A stretch of 64,000 bases of DNA from Rhinopomastus cyanomelas (GCA_013400115.1 VXBP01001845.1:1-64000), one strand, 5' to 3'; numbered from the stretch's first letter, positions 36,133 to 49,710 are shown. The notes: a model not told the origin generated them from the sequence alone. Numbers and translations: made by a program.

Positions 36133-39100
36133 TAAAAATATGAACTGGCCACACAGGCACTTGGCTGACAGGCATTGCCCTATGGACATCCCTTGTAGGA
36201 CCCAAGAGCCACCATTACTATCGTATTATTCACATTCACTTGAAATAGTAATGCAGCAACTTCAGAGCCTGGATGTGTAGCGTTTGCATGTACCAGATAA
36301 GCACTGAAACTGGCTCCCATCTAAAAATAGGTATAAATCAGGAGTAAACCACTCAAGGCAGCTTTCTGTGTAACATCATCACACAATCAAGTCTGAGTGC
36401 ACGCACGAGTTACAGCTAATTAAGCCCAGCTCAGCAACACCAGTACAGTAAGCAGCACAGCAGAGCCAGCAACAAAGAAATCTGCTTGGCAGAGAAGGGA
36501 ATCTGTGCTGCTAACACTGTACAAACAGCGTTTTAATCAAAGCCAGCTTTCCACAAGTCACAAGCCCTGATCTCCTGGCTTGGGCTTAAATCTTGGGTCA
36601 TTTTGCTGTTACGCCCAAGCTCATCTCTTAGGATATCACGCTGGAGAAAAGCAGCAGCATCAGTAAACAGTTACATATAAGCTCTTCGTACATTAATTTA
36701 TGGTCACAATGCACAGACAGTAGCACAGAGGCCTTGGCCAGGCACAAAAAACGGAACATAAACTGGGCACAACAACCCTGACAGACAGCTTTTTCCCTAA
36801 GAAGGAGGTTCTGAAGTTGAAAATGGCTTTTATAAAACTGACTCAAAATGAATTGGTCCCACTTCAGACTGAGAGCTCCCTAAATATTTTAAATAGGGTT
36901 GACAGCAGAAACACTTTTTTCCTTGTGCTTCCTGAAATTTTAAAAGCAGAAGAGATTTAATTGGCCAATAGTTATTAACCCTGAGCAAGAACTGGGCAGA
37001 ACTGGTGCTTGAGTTGGCTTTACTCATTCCAACTTAAGATTTAGAAGTAGAAATAAGATTTCTCCTTTTAAAAATAAAAACAAGAACATCAGAGCATGTA
37101 TTTGTACATTAGAGCAGAGTTAAGATGCAGTTAAAAACCTTTGCTGTCAATTCCTCCCGAGCTACCCACTCCCAGCACTAGCCCTGCCTGACCTTTCCGA
37201 GAAGCAGCCCGTCCCTCTAAAATTATGCACGCCCCTTGGACACGAGAGGTGCCTGCATCAAGACAGGCACCTAGGAAGAGGCAAGCGTGCAGGGGACAGC
37301 AGAACCTACTGAAAAAAGGTTTTCCATGGACAGGAGAGTTTTCTGCACTGTTTTGTGAGTCCTGCCTAGCCTAGGCAGGCACTAGGAGACCTCAGCTTTA
37401 GTATCTTCAGCATTATTGGACAATTCACTCCAGCTTCATCTAGTGCCCTTGAATTAAGGGATGTAACAGCATTTTCATCTTTGCTTCCTAATCAGCAGCC
37501 CTCGGTGACTTTCATGAGCCGAGGATGGCTGAGTTTATTATTCTTTGCCTGAGCACATTACACCTCCGAACAGGACAGAGAAGACTAGTTCCATGGCTCC
37601 GTTTACACTAGCAGGATCCAAACAGCACCCCAGTGCTTATTGTAGGACAGACTTCTCACGTGAAAACTCTTCAGCCACTGAGGTCTTTTCCTTTTTTAAC
37701 ATCAGACAAAACACAGACCCGCATTTAAGGCAGTGGTAGGCAAGGGTGGTCTCGGATTTAAAAGACCATCTCAGGCTTATTTATTCTTCTATTTGTTTGC
37801 CAAGGATAATCCACAGCTGGCCTGTGCCGACAGCACACCAGACACAAGACAAAAGGTTCAGCCCACTCCGTGGGCATCCGCCCCAGGGTGGGATTAAACA
37901 GACACACACAGCATCTGTTTCCTTCTGTAGGACTGTTATGCACAGAGACAAAGAATCTCCCTATTGCCCTCATACACGTGTGGTGGTAATTAATGAGCCC
38001 TGTGCAGTCAATTGCTCCTTCCAAGAGACAAAAAGGCCAAGACTACTCACCCTTCGTTCACGCTGTGGTGTTTTCAAGGCAGAGACCATATCTGGCTGGA
38101 AGAGTTAAAACAAGGGCCTTCTCCCAGTGATTCTGAGGATGATCTACACCTCATAAAGTTCCATGACACCAGAATACTTTCAAAAACTCTGGTTTCTGCT
38201 TGGAGAAGTGAGCAACCAGATGGCTACCAGCTTCCTTCCCTGCAGGACAGACAAACCACAGAAGGGTCATGGTGAGGTCTTGTTACCCAGACTGAAATCC
38301 TACGCTGGGTAAACTACCTTTTTGCTTATGGATCTGGACACCAACAAGGACCACTTCTCACAAAACAGAAATCTGAGATCTGGAGACATTTTTGTATAAA
38401 AATTTCCATGAAGATACAATAGCTTAGATATGTGTTGGGTTGTTCCATTAATAAATGCTTCTTTTCCCCCCCCACTCTCTTCTCTGGCTTAATCTCCTGA
38501 GACATCTTCCTCCCATCGTGGAAAAGACACAGATGGAGGAAAAAAACCAGAGCTTTCTAGAATCAGCTTCCAAACAGAGTGTGTGTCCCCCAAAACCAAG
38601 GTAACTAGGCTTAGAGCACTGCAGAAAAGACGTCAAAAAAACCACTCTCCTACTTCACATGATACCAAACACCTTTATAAGGGAAAAGAAAGGGATGAGG
38701 AAGGCACAAAGGTAATCACAAAGTTCTCCCTGCCCCAAAGCCTCACCAAGTCCGTACACCCCAGCTTCAGTCGTGCAGGCTTGGTGGAGCAAAGTCACTT
38801 TGTGTGTAAGGGAATCCTTTAATTCAGGGCAGCTGTCCCTGCCCTGACACCCCCCATGTGCTCAGGGCATGCAGCTGTGGTCTGTCTTCTGCTGAAGAGA
38901 AGCATTTAACCCCTTCCTTCTAACCCCAAATAAAGGCTGCAAACACTAGACCAGTCAGGAGAAGTAGAGGGCTGATGAATTTTAATTGTGCATGTGATTG
39001 CTATCAGCTTCACAGCTGAAACACATTCCATTTCCAGCCAGAAACAATTGCTCTTCCCCTGCACAGTGACCACACCACATGCCACGCTGGTTTCTCCTTT

Positions 39101-40323
39101 TCTTTTCAAATTTCTTCTTCTCTGGGATTTCATCACCCAGCAAGGGAACAGTCTCCAGAGATTTCTGAATGATGCTGAATTCAGGAGATCTGCAGCGTTC
39201 AGAACAGAGATAACAGATGGTGAGTTTGCATTAATGCGATGGTCCAAATCAGATAGGTGCTTTAACAATCGTGTCTGAAAGGTCTCCAGGTTTGATCCAA
39301 CCTTCAGAGAGGTTGCAGGGACACATGACTTCAGAAGCATCACACTGTGAGCCGCAGGAAAATATCTCCCTGATTGCAAGGGCGTTCCCAGTAACTGCAA
39401 AATAGAGGTAGCAAAAGAAGGGTGGGTAGGTATTGATACGGGGTGGGCCGTGTGTTTAGTTCGGGTTAACGTGCTAGCTCAAGACACAAGTGTGCGTTCC
39501 CCATCTTCTGTGTGGGCATTGTTCTCCCTCAGCTTACGTGCCAGCCAACCACACCTACGCTCACTTCTAAGCCTCCAGACCTGAATCTCCTTGAAGGGTC
39601 ATATCTCATTCTTCACACCACTGAACAGGGGGGAAATTTGCTGCTTTACAATGCCTTTATTGGAAAGACAGAACCCTGTGTGGAATTAAACAGATTATGT
39701 TAAAAAATATGTTTAAAAGGTTTTTAGCCTAAACAGCCCCTAGTACATGTGTGAATTTATCAACAGGCATTAAGGAGGGGGTCTAGTCACCCATTAGTGC
39801 CACCAGTCACCACACAGTCTCACTTCACATATGGCCTCACGACACCTTCATGACAGAGCTGCATCTGCCATTAACACATTTCAGACCTGACTGCAGACTC
39901 TTGTTTGCCCTGCAAGCTCCTGCGTGCCATTTGGCAGGGCTTTCCTTCATTATACACAATTCATCTGTAACCTTCTCTCTTCGGATGGGGAAGAACAAGA
40001 TAAAACTGTAGTCAGCACACACCCTCCCTGGGCTGCAGCTTTTATCCTACATCTGGATCTGCTCACTGAGGAAGTCAAGCACTGTAAATATATTTAGAAA
40101 ACACTAAGACTTGTAAATGCTGCAAGGAATTATTACTGTCTCTAAGCGATCGAGAAGTGGTGTGCCCTTTCATAAATGTGAACCATCTGACCCCAGAAAA
40201 GGAAGAAAGAACAACTGGGACCAAGAAATTGCTACTGCCTACAGTTAGTGTAATCCTAACTGAACTACTCAGAGACTTGAGGCCACTGGGGTTGCATCGA
40301 GTGTCACTGCATGCTGACCCCAT
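36133..40323. other. Unique non-coding DNA, no repeats recognised
   Basis: No CR1 and no recognised gene. Several frames of 80-164 codons (for example 38906-39400 minus and 37746-38108 plus) have no identifiable motif and overlap other frames on the opposite strand, as expected by chance. Confidence 0.45.
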
Positions 40324-40576
40324 TTATAGATGCAAGAGGTAGATGACACCTTCATATTTTTCAACAGATGGCACTTCCATGGGCTTAAATACTGTGGCCA
40401 GGTGGGTGACAACACTGGAGGCTTCCCGGTACATGGCTACAGGAGAATGATTAGTTGAATTAATTTCTGGGTCATTATAGGGATCGATTCTGGTGTTGTG
40501 GCCCATTAAGCTAGTTTGGCTTGTCCCAAAACACTTGGTCATTTTTAGCTCAGAGTCAATAAGCCACACCACAGAA
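40324..40576 (-). CDS. Speculative terminal exon, unknown protein
   Basis: On the minus strand a pyrimidine-rich tract (about 40640-40590) ends in GATTACAG, a good splice-acceptor form. An open frame then follows at 40576 and reads about 83 codons to TAA at 40324. It begins SVVWLIDSELKMTKCFGTSQ, includes HSPVAMYREASSVVTHLATV, and ends EGVIYLL plus two residues. The same frame stays open for another 82 codons after the stop (40323-40075). An AATAAA on the minus strand lies at 39661-39656. I do not recognise the protein. A frame this long with one stop is expected about once in a window of this size by chance, so the acceptor context is the main reason to list it. Confidence 0.18.
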
Positions 40577-43333
40577 CTGTAATCAATAGATGAAAAGGGA
40601 TTTTGAAGGAAAAGAAAGAAAAGGATAGATCAATAATTTCCAAGAAATTGGTGGAATTCCCTGATGTAAAATCAATGTGAGCAAGTTCAAAATTGAGTTG
40701 TTTTGCTTTGTCAAGAAGATAAAATGGGGAGCGTGGACTGTGTCTTTAAAGAGAGACAGTTATAGATTAAATTTTATTTGCAATATCTTTCTCTCCAGAG
40801 ATTTTCTCCCCATTTATAACTTTGAAATATCTGTGTTCAGGTGAGGAATAGAAGGATTTTGCACATCTGCCTGAAAGAAACCTTTGATAGTACTTCAGGT
40901 CAATGAGCATTCACAGAAATACTTACTCTCTGTCCTCGCCTAAGATGGAGTAACTGGCACTCTATTTAAAAGAGTATTTTCATTAAGGACAGACTAGTGG
41001 AGGTATCTGATATCTATTCTCCATGGCTTTAGCATTAATCTAATGCCACCCAAATGCCACCCAAGGGGATGTAACTATCTTCCAACGAGCAGTCGCTTTA
41101 CCCCATGTGTTTAGTGCAGGTACATTATCACTGCAGACTATTCCACCCCAGGCTAAAACACTCCACAAGTGTGACAGAGCTGGTGGAAGCCTTTAGGGTC
41201 CCCTTAAGAGTATAGACGGACCAAGTCCCTACAGTAGGTGCTTCAAAATCACAGACTGAAAGACATGTATAGGTAGAACAGGCTTTTTGGCTAGAGAGCC
41301 TTTGAAAATGTTCCGTGATGGCTTTAGATTATTCATTAGCAAGTATTGAAGTACATTTCACAAAGGCCTCCAAAATGCCTGTGTGAAACTGACACAGCAG
41401 GTAAATGCACGATCTGCTGAGTTCAGGTGAAATTTGTTTGTATTGCACTGCTTGGTAAAGCCAACAGCAGGTTGTAAAATCATAGTCATATGAGTTCACT
41501 CTCAGGCCATGCACAAGCACTAGGGGATCCCTTTATGCCTTCAAAGAAAAAGTTCTAGAAAGCTCTTCTTTCAAGTCCAAGCAGGACAGCAGATTAGTGA
41601 AACCAGTTTTTACCTCCAGAGTTTAATCTTATTTGACCACTCATCCAAGGAAGATGGGAGTGAATCAGATCTTCTTACTGTGGTGAATGTAATAACACCT
41701 CAATATAACAATGTGTCTCTGCTTAAAATCCCACAGGAAGCTTCTGGAGAAAGAAGGTGGTGTGCTGTCTCTGAAAGCATCCTTGACTCCATGGTATCTG
41801 TGCAGCAAGTCAGAGGCTGTGATCTTCAAAGGGGTTACCGCAGGGTTGCACTCCATTATTTCACAGTGACTGCCTTTGTCTGGGTACTAGAGAATCTCCT
41901 GCATGTAAGAAAGCTCACTTCCCACCTGAGGTGCTGCTTATTTAGTGGGTAGCTGGGGTAGACAAAGAGCCACAGTCCTAGCACCTCATTTTCACTGCAG
42001 TGACTTGTTCAGCTCCTTGCTCCATAAATAAACTGTAGCTCCAACCGCAATTTCTAACCATTGGTCATGATGCTCCTCTGAGCTGCTCTGAAAACCCCAC
42101 CCAAAACGACCCTTCCAATTGACTGCCCCATTCCCTTACTAAGTAACCCTGGAAGATGAAAACACTAAGAAAAGTCACTCCGTTAGTGGCTTTGGGTTCG
42201 TTGGGTTGTCTGGGTATTTTTGCTGTAAAGCATCACATCTGTGCCTGTAGTGGTTCATTTTAATGTTGTCTCATTTGGAAACCCCTCAGAAGCCCCAGGT
42301 GTTCACTGCAAGCACAAGCATGAGTTTCTGAGCCCATGTCTTCAGGCTGAATCATTGCAAAGGGGAGAAAATGCGATAGCTTGGGAGAGACACAGAAACC
42401 TCACACCCAGTCTGCCCACCCACATAAATACCTGTCCCTATTCCAAATTTTCTCCAGTTAACCGTTGCTTTTTAAAGGATGTCCACTGTTAGGAGAGGAA
42501 GTGCTATCTGCATGGAGTAAAGGTCATGATTAAAAGCACAGATTCAGTTTCCAAATTGCATGTGAAAAATACGGGAGCATCATTACCAGACCTCCAAGGG
42601 CTTCAGGCTATTCAGTCTCCAACCCCATTTACAGGCTTTTCTGCTAGCTACCTAAAAGCTGGCAGTGACACCAAAGTGGGATTTCAAACTTTGCTGTGTG
42701 TGTGCGCTTGTGGTCAGGTTCTTTGCCTCCACCTTTAACAACCATCTGAAGAAGGAGAAATTATCACTGCTGCGAATTTTATGCAGTTGAGGATGTAATA
42801 AAAACATTGATAAAATCCAGCTTTGAAAGTGGAGATAGCAGCTGAGGTCTGGGCACAATAAGCACTTTCTATCAGACATTTCAGAGTGCCCATCGGTGCA
42901 TGAACCCAAACTGCGCCGCGAGGCAGAGCAACAGCCCTGCTGCTCCGAAGGTGTGCCTGTTGCTGATGTAAGTGGTGCTCCAGGCAGTCACATGAACCCG
43001 TGTTGTGTACATGTCCGTGTTTTGCTTGTTCTCCTGCTCTCCAAGAGAATAATTTTGGTCTTACCTCCTCTCATTCATTAAATCGAACCTTGTTCTCCGC
43101 AAAACGAAGAGTATTCCCCACTGTCTACACTTGCTCTTGCAAGCTGAGACCTTGTCAGTTCAGCTGCGGCCTAAAGCAAAGTTTTCTGGCTGAGTTTATA
43201 AGCTCTTCTGTGGTAAGGGAATGTAATGGGAACTGCAATTTCACCTTGGCTCTGAGAGCCTGCCTGCCCTGCAGTGAGATGCTCCCAAGCCCTTCAGACT
43301 GGCACACATGCCCTCAGGCAGCATGAACTGACC
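40577..43333. other. Unique non-coding DNA
   Basis: No gene or repeat recognised. A plus-strand frame at 41680-41952 and one at 43000-43326 lack motifs. ATGCCACCCA is tandemly duplicated near 41044-41065. Confidence 0.45.
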
Positions 43334-43415
43334 ATTTCCTGCCCTGGCAGGGGGACTGGACTAGATAATCTTTCAAGGTCCCTTCCAATCCCTAATGTTC
43401 TGTGACTCTGTGATT
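43334..43415 (+). mobile_element. Very short CR1 3'-end fragment
   Basis: Begins with the hairpin itself (TTCCTGCCCTGGCAGGGGG) and continues GACTGGACTAGATAATC and CCTTCCAATCCCTAATG to TTCTGTGACTCTGTGA. About 82 bp, 3' UTR only. Confidence 0.9.
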
Positions 43416-44339
43416 TCCCTGTGTGACAGCCAAACTTCATGACTTGAGACAACTGTGTGGTAGGATCCTCCACTGATTTGCTTTTATAGGATAATAATGA
43501 ATTCACGGTGCCTGACACTGTTTTGTTTTCACCCTATCACTGGCATCTTGTCTGAGTTACCTCATGCCCCACAAAATGGGCATCATTTTTGGCTGCTGAT
43601 GCTCTCTGTTTCTTCTTTAGTATGATGCTCATTATAGTCTGTTCTCTCCTACTGAGGCCAAGACTCCTGCTGTGTTTCCAGGTAACGTACTCTTTTACTG
43701 AGTGATTCGTTGGAGATGAGAAAGGAAAGGGGGCAGGAAGAGCCTTGAGAAGGAAAACCTCCAAGTTTCATGATTTCTGAGTCTCTGAAAAAGTTGCAGA
43801 ATTCCTTGGTTCTGCAGATCTCCTTGTTCTGGAGATCTTTCCCTGAACAGCGAAAGAGCAAAGCTTTTGTTCTGCTTACTTTATTTTGCAATATTTTATG
43901 ATTTCTCATATATTCTGAGTTGTGTTGATTTGTGACTAGTTTTTCATCATTACCCCAGGAGGATTTTTCTCTGGAAACACAGGAAAGAAACAAAACCCTG
44001 AAGTGAGACACTGCAAATAAGCAACTGCCATCAGACGATTGATTCCGTTATTTACCCAGTTCTTGCAGAATACTGCAGCATCTGATCACCTCCCAGAATG
44101 ATGAAGTGAAAATGAAAGCATCGTTCTCTCTCTCTGCTACCCATTTACCTCCTGCAGAAGCTCTGCAGGCTATTACGTCGTGAGCAAAAGCCAGTCTTCC
44201 CCAGCCAGGGAAGTAGGCTCTGTGATTAAAGAGGTAACCATGGATGCAAAGCATGTCAGCTCAGTTCCATCCTCCAACACGTATTTTCTAAGTGAACTGC
44301 CTAGTACAGAGCGACTGAAGTCCCTTGATTTGTAATGAA
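43416..44339. other. Unique non-coding DNA
   Basis: Nothing recognised. Minus-strand frames in 43537-44254 overlap one another and have no motif. Confidence 0.45.
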
Positions 44340-44520
44340 ACCAATAGGAGTTATAGATTTAAATCTTGTTAGGAAATAAGACTCCAGTCTCTCCCTGTCT
44401 CAGATGCAATCTGTGAAATGAGGATATTAGTATCTCCCAGCTCACAGGCAATAATTGATCCATGCAGATAGAGAAAGTACTCAGCTGCTGAGGCCATGGG
44501 AGCTGTTGAAATATCTAAGA
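44340..44520 (+). mobile_element. MIR/CORE-SINE-like relic (3' half)
   Basis: TCTCCCTGTCTCAGATGC, ATCTGTGAAATGAGGATATT, ATCTCCCAGCTCACAGG and AAAGTACTCAGCTGCTGAGG with CCATGGGAGCT follow the order of the amniote MIR 3' half (CTCAGTTTCC, ATCTGTAAAATGGGGATAAT, CCTACCTCACAGG, then the avian/reptilian-type tail). Strongly decayed; edges approximate. Confidence 0.6.
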
Positions 44521-46794
44521 ATGATGACTCCATTTCGTTGCTCTGAGGTTATCCCTGATTTACAGAAATATAAATGAGAGCAATTTCTCACCATTCGTGT
44601 TTGAGAAGACCTCCACAAAACAGCAATTCCCTCAGCACTAGAATTCAGGGACCTGATTTCTTACAGATTTGCATCTATATTCTGGGAGTCCCACTGGATC
44701 CTCTAATAAGCACTGAATTCATGATGCGGCCATTCTTTTAACTGAGCACTAATAGGACTTCTCTTCTTTACCCAGCCTCCTGCATTCATGCAACACGTTG
44801 AGCGTATTTTTCCTACCTGTCTGTCTAACCGGCCACCAAGGCTCGTTTCCACCAAGAAATTGCCTTCGCTAATTTAAAACATTCATATCCTCAGCTGCTG
44901 CAGCAGCAAGAGTATAAAGCCCGGCACAATTAGTTTCAAGCCAGCTTGACTTACGCAGGAAAAAATTTACACTTTGCTTTCAGTTCTAATCCCCCCAAAG
45001 AATTTCAGCATTTCAAATTCTGCTTGTGTCTCTCTAGAGCTACTCTGACATCAAATCAGCATAAGTTAAGTGAGACTCAGTTAATGGAAATTTAATCCAT
45101 ATCACTTAAAATTGCGTTTATTAAAATCTTGGCTCCATCATAGAGTGAGGAGTAGGTCCCGAGTCTTCTCACTACAGCTGGCAGAGCTACTCCTTAGTGT
45201 AACTAAAAGCAAATCTGAAAATACACCCGTATCTAGGAAAAGCAGGTAAAATCCTGACTTCGACTTGGCAGTTGAATGGATAGGGCAAGAATTTCACCAT
45301 GAGATTTCTCTGGAACAAGAAAGAGTGAATCCACCAGCTTAAGCAGGTGTTTTCACACCCCACGTTACTCCATGAAGGAAAACGAAAGCAGCAAATGCTA
45401 GTTTTCATAGGCATCTGCTTGAGTGGGTTTGTGAAGGCTCGTAATAAGCTCTGACTTCAAAACATGTACACAGCCCAGTTCTGGACAACGGCTTCTGGTG
45501 CAGTCTGCTTCTCTGTACCCATTCTTTTGCTTCGAAAGCAAATGGCCTTTTTTGGAGTCTATACAGGAGAATGTCTTTTGGACAGCTTTCACATTAGGTG
45601 TCATTTTATGAAGCTGAGTTTCTTATTCTTGGCAGCTCGTACTAAAGCTGCAGTTCTTACAAGCGTGTTTTAATGCACCAATTTATATTCAGAACAAAGA
45701 ACCTAAGGTTATCCCATTATCAGAAATCCTTACGAGGTTGATTTTTTACTGTTTCCATCCTTTAGGATTGTGCTGTCCATAGAAAAATAAGACAAGTTCT
45801 TCCTTTATTTCCTTCATCTTTTTTCCTTCTTTTCTCCCACCGTTTATTTTTGGAACAGCAAATACTGGCGTTTTGTTTGGGTGTTTTTTAAACCAGCAAG
45901 CATCTGTTGCATGTTATAAATTGGAATGGAATGTGTGCTTTCCCACAAATGCATTAACCTGCTAGCCAGATGTGTGTGTTGGCTCACTGGCTGAAGGCTG
46001 GTTTCTCATGTAAAGACCCGCAAGCCAGTTTGGGTGTGAGCTGTGTTATCTAGTGTGGCCAACGTCTTGCACTATCAATGAGTGCTAGCAGATAAGGGTT
46101 CTTTTCCCCCATTTATTTTGTCAAAGCATTAAGGAAAACATATAGACTCCAATACATTCACATAAATTCTTTAAAGCACCTATTAAAGATGCTCAAGTAG
46201 GGACATTTTTACTGGCTTGAAGTAGCCAAACAAGAGTCATCTGTTTCTTCTCCCTCATACTCGTAGATCTGCTACTTATCCACAAGACAATGAGATGACA
46301 TGTCACTAACGTACCATTTGCCAGAACGTATGTGTGTGTTTATCGAGGCAACGTGAGTCTGTAACTCTCTAGGCAATTTTTTTTCTCCAGTGAGAAACTG
46401 CAAAAAGCCGTTTATTCTTCCAGCTTCAGAAATCGTATTTCCTTTTGAAAAAGCATTTTGATGGAAAATGCCTGCTCATCTCTTCATGACGTAAGTTCCA
46501 ACAGGAGTAGAAAGAGTAGTAGTGGATTCTCTGATGGTTCTTGGTGGGTGATAACATCACTTGAGGGCAGAATCCCCTGGCAGCATCTTTTGCACAAGGC
46601 TACCTCTAGGTGCTGGGCACCTGCATATAGCTTCATGGGTGTCGGGGTCCTCGCAGGGTCAAGGTCTTACATGGCATTTTGCAGCTTTCATTTACGTAAG
46701 CATCTGTGAAGGACATGCTCTAAGTATTTTACTCCTGTTAGACCCATACCCTGAACTGAGGAAAGAGGCGAAGAGACCAAGTTGTTCCTGGGGA
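44521..46794. other. Unique non-coding DNA
   Basis: AT-rich sequence without recognised genes. Overlapping plus-strand frames at 46458-46824 have no motif and run into the old CR1 that follows. Confidence 0.45.
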
Positions 46795-47000
46795 GATTGG
46801 AGTCCAGAAGATTCTTCACAATGAGAACAGTTAAACACTGGAATAATCTCCCAGGGGAAGGGGTCAATTGCCCTATATTGGGCAGTTTTCAGACCCAGCC
46901 TGACAGGCTGCTGGGGCATATAATTTAAACTGCATTTTTAGCTTGATAGTTTGGACTGAGTGATCCTTGAGGTCCCTTCCAACCTGCTATGAATCTATGA
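46795..47000 (+). mobile_element. Old CR1 (L3-like) 3' fragment
   Basis: AGATTCTTCACAATGAGAAC, AAACACTGGAATAATCTCCCAG, TTTGGACTGAGTGATCCTTG, AGGTCCCTTCCAACC and ATGAATCTATGAATTT keep the CR1/L3 order but are diverged from every other copy here. It is one of the oldest recognisable LINE fragments in the window. Confidence 0.82.
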
Positions 47001-47984
47001 ATTTACACTAAGACAGAAAGGAGCTATGTTTGATAAATGTCTCTGTCCATCAGCTTAAATGTGTTTCCTTTTTTTGCCTCCTACAACACAGTTCTTTTAC
47101 ACAATGCCTTTACACAATCCCTAGGCAATGCCTTCAGATTCTAAGCAATTTGGGTATAGTGAGCACTCCTCTTTTTTACAGGGCACTCCACCTCTTTCCT
47201 GGGCTCCTGCCATGGCTCTGCAAGTCAAAAGAGATGAGAATGAACCTGGGAGTGAACACAGCTCTGTGTTTTACATCAGATAATGCTGAAAATGCTTCAT
47301 CCCGAGACCACGCTCACTCACTACACACAGGCAAGAGACCATATGCTGTTATCTGTGGGGAGAAAATACATTTCACAGAAAGCTGGAGTTCAGAAAAAGA
47401 CTCCTGAACTCCACCCACAACCCACTTTAAGAGAAATAGCCATCCAGCTCTTATAAAAACCCCCCGCAAAACCATACTCAGAGGCACCACAGATACCCAA
47501 GTCCATTTTCAGAAGACATTTGCTTTGGTTTCTTTCAAAACCCCAGGGCTTGATTTCTTCGCTACGTCTCAGTCTGTTAATCCTTTACTTACTTAAACTG
47601 AAAATTGCAAGAATCTTCTTGAATTATGCTACCTAGGAAAATCCACGTGCTGCCTTGGCCCAGTTTTTTAGGAATTTATCCATCAGTGGTAGCAGAAACA
47701 GGCAGACAGTAAGTGCCACTGCAGGAGAGAGCAATGGATGTGAAGTTTATGAGAAAATGGAAATGGAGCAAACTTGGCGATTGGCTTCTGTCTGCTACTT
47801 TCCTTCACTTTAAATGTTTGCCCAGGCTTCACTGTATCTCTGTGCATTATATTAGCCCTAGACTGACACAGTTCTGGTTTTATTATTAACCTACAGAGGA
47901 ATTGCTGGAAGACTCTGGTGTGTTATGTATCACAGAGCTACTATGGCAATAGGCTGGACACCAGCGTTCATTTTTTTAATGCTC
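47001..47984. other. Unique non-coding DNA
   Basis: The 125-codon plus-strand frame at 47030-47407 has a superficial zinc-finger-like phrase (HTGKRPYAVICGEKIHF) near its end. The spacing of cysteines and histidines does not repeat, so I do not call it a zinc-finger gene. Confidence 0.4.
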
Positions 47985-48045
47985 TGGGGAACAGACTGAT
48001 ACTGCAGAGAGACTAAATAAGTTGTCCCAAACTAAGTTACTTAGA
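47985..48045 (-). mobile_element. Possible MIR-like relic, reverse orientation
   Basis: GGGGAACAGACTGATACTGC followed by AGAGAGACTAAATAAGTTGTCCC resembles the reverse complement of the MIR core (GAGGAAACTGAGGCACAGAG, then AGGTTAAGTGACTTGCCC). Short and decayed. Confidence 0.4.
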
Positions 48046-49710
48046 GCTCAATATAATTACATTTTTCCCTGCAGAGGTAGTAACAAGAGAATAAACTGTA
48101 CTTTGGGCTTCACATTCAGTAACATCTACTTTTCTGCTGAAAAACCAAAGTAATCTTCATTTTTTTTCCTCATTTAGGATTGTGAGAGGTGTTGAGGATC
48201 CTGTGCAAGGTGATTGATGTCTTCAGCTGCCAGTGAGGCAAATGAGAGTTGATGATGCTCAGGTTCTGACTTTAGTTAAATGGATTTCTGCCTGGACACA
48301 GCCACTGGACTGTGGTATCTGCTGCTGTGGGACTGCCAATGGCTGTGGTTGCTCTGCAATGAAGAAGCAGCTCCTGCAAACAGCCAAGTTGCATCACCTG
48401 GATACCTGTCTGCAGCAATACTCATCAGAAGATGCTCAGGAACAGTGGCTAAAAATTAGAATCCTTTTAGATCCAACTTGATGCTTTCCTGGGTGCTATT
48501 CTCTCAAATTCCCAGTCTGTTCTGTGTTCCTGGAACAATAACATCTCCCTGCAGACAAAGGCAAACACTTTGATTTGTCCCTCTAACCCGCACCGCACGC
48601 TTGGCTCTCATACACTCAAAAATTTGTCCCTAGCACCAGCAGGAGAGAGAGATAAATAATATTTCCAGCCTTTCAAGGAAGGGAATGAAGGACAAAAATG
48701 TCCCTTCATTTGTCTTTTGCTTGCTGGGGTTTACTGCAGATTTATGAATGTCTGGATAAAATCATTAGCATTCTTTCAAAAGTCTAACTCTCCAGCCAAA
48801 ACTGAAATTAATTTGATAGATTCTCCTTGACTCTCAGTTATTAGGTGGTGCAGAAAATGTTCATAAACACGAAGGACCTTGACACTGCAATCTGAAAATT
48901 GCCCTCATAATAAATTAAAGACTTTTATAATCTAATTTCTCACTGCATGTTTTGCTCTGCTCCTTCTTCCAAAGAAGGTTTTTGTATATATTTCAAGCTC
49001 CCTCACTTTCTCAGTGGTGCAAGAACTGAGACTACGTGACTGAGCTGTGTATTTTGAAATATTATCCTCCCCAAACACTTCTAACATCAAGCACGAGATA
49101 AAACTGAGCAGCACTTTTCAGCATCACTTCAAGAGTTCATCGTGTGCTACAGTTTGGCTCAGATGTTCACAGAGATATTCTAATTAAATATCCCAGTGGA
49201 TTTGCTTTCTAAGAAGACTATCATTTACATAATAATGTTTTATGTCTTGGGAGGAAACTGCAAATAAGCGCTGAAAAGAAGAAGAAAGGGAAAATGCCTG
49301 CGCTGCAAGGACACGCATGTATGAAAATTGGGTCAGAAATCACTTACAGAATTACAACTATCAGAAACACTGTGTTTTCAGCTGGAAAATTGGCTTGATC
49401 AGACTGCTTTATAATTTTGATGATCTGATTGGAAATCTGACATTGTAACCTGCACACAATATCCTTCAGTCCTCCCATTTCCATGTAAATGAGAAGAGAA
49501 TTTAACCCACTGAGTGCAATGGGAAATTGCCTTAGTAAGCCAGGAAAATTTGGTTCCAACGCGAGAGACGCATCTGAGGGGGGAGCAGCACTTTTCCTGG
49601 ATTTAAGACTGTAGAACCAATTAGCCCTGTGTAGCCACACGCTAGATTATTCCAAAGTCCCTAGGAAGTGGAATTTAATTTTTTTTTTCTCTCTCCCCCT
49701 ATATTATCGT
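48046..49710. other. Unique non-coding DNA
   Basis: No gene or repeat recognised; short frames only. Confidence 0.45.

Noticed and set aside
47030..47407. Zinc-finger-like phrase in a plus-strand frame
   Set aside because: HTGKRPYAV resembles a C2H2 linker, but no repeated C-x2-C...H-x3-H pattern surrounds it.
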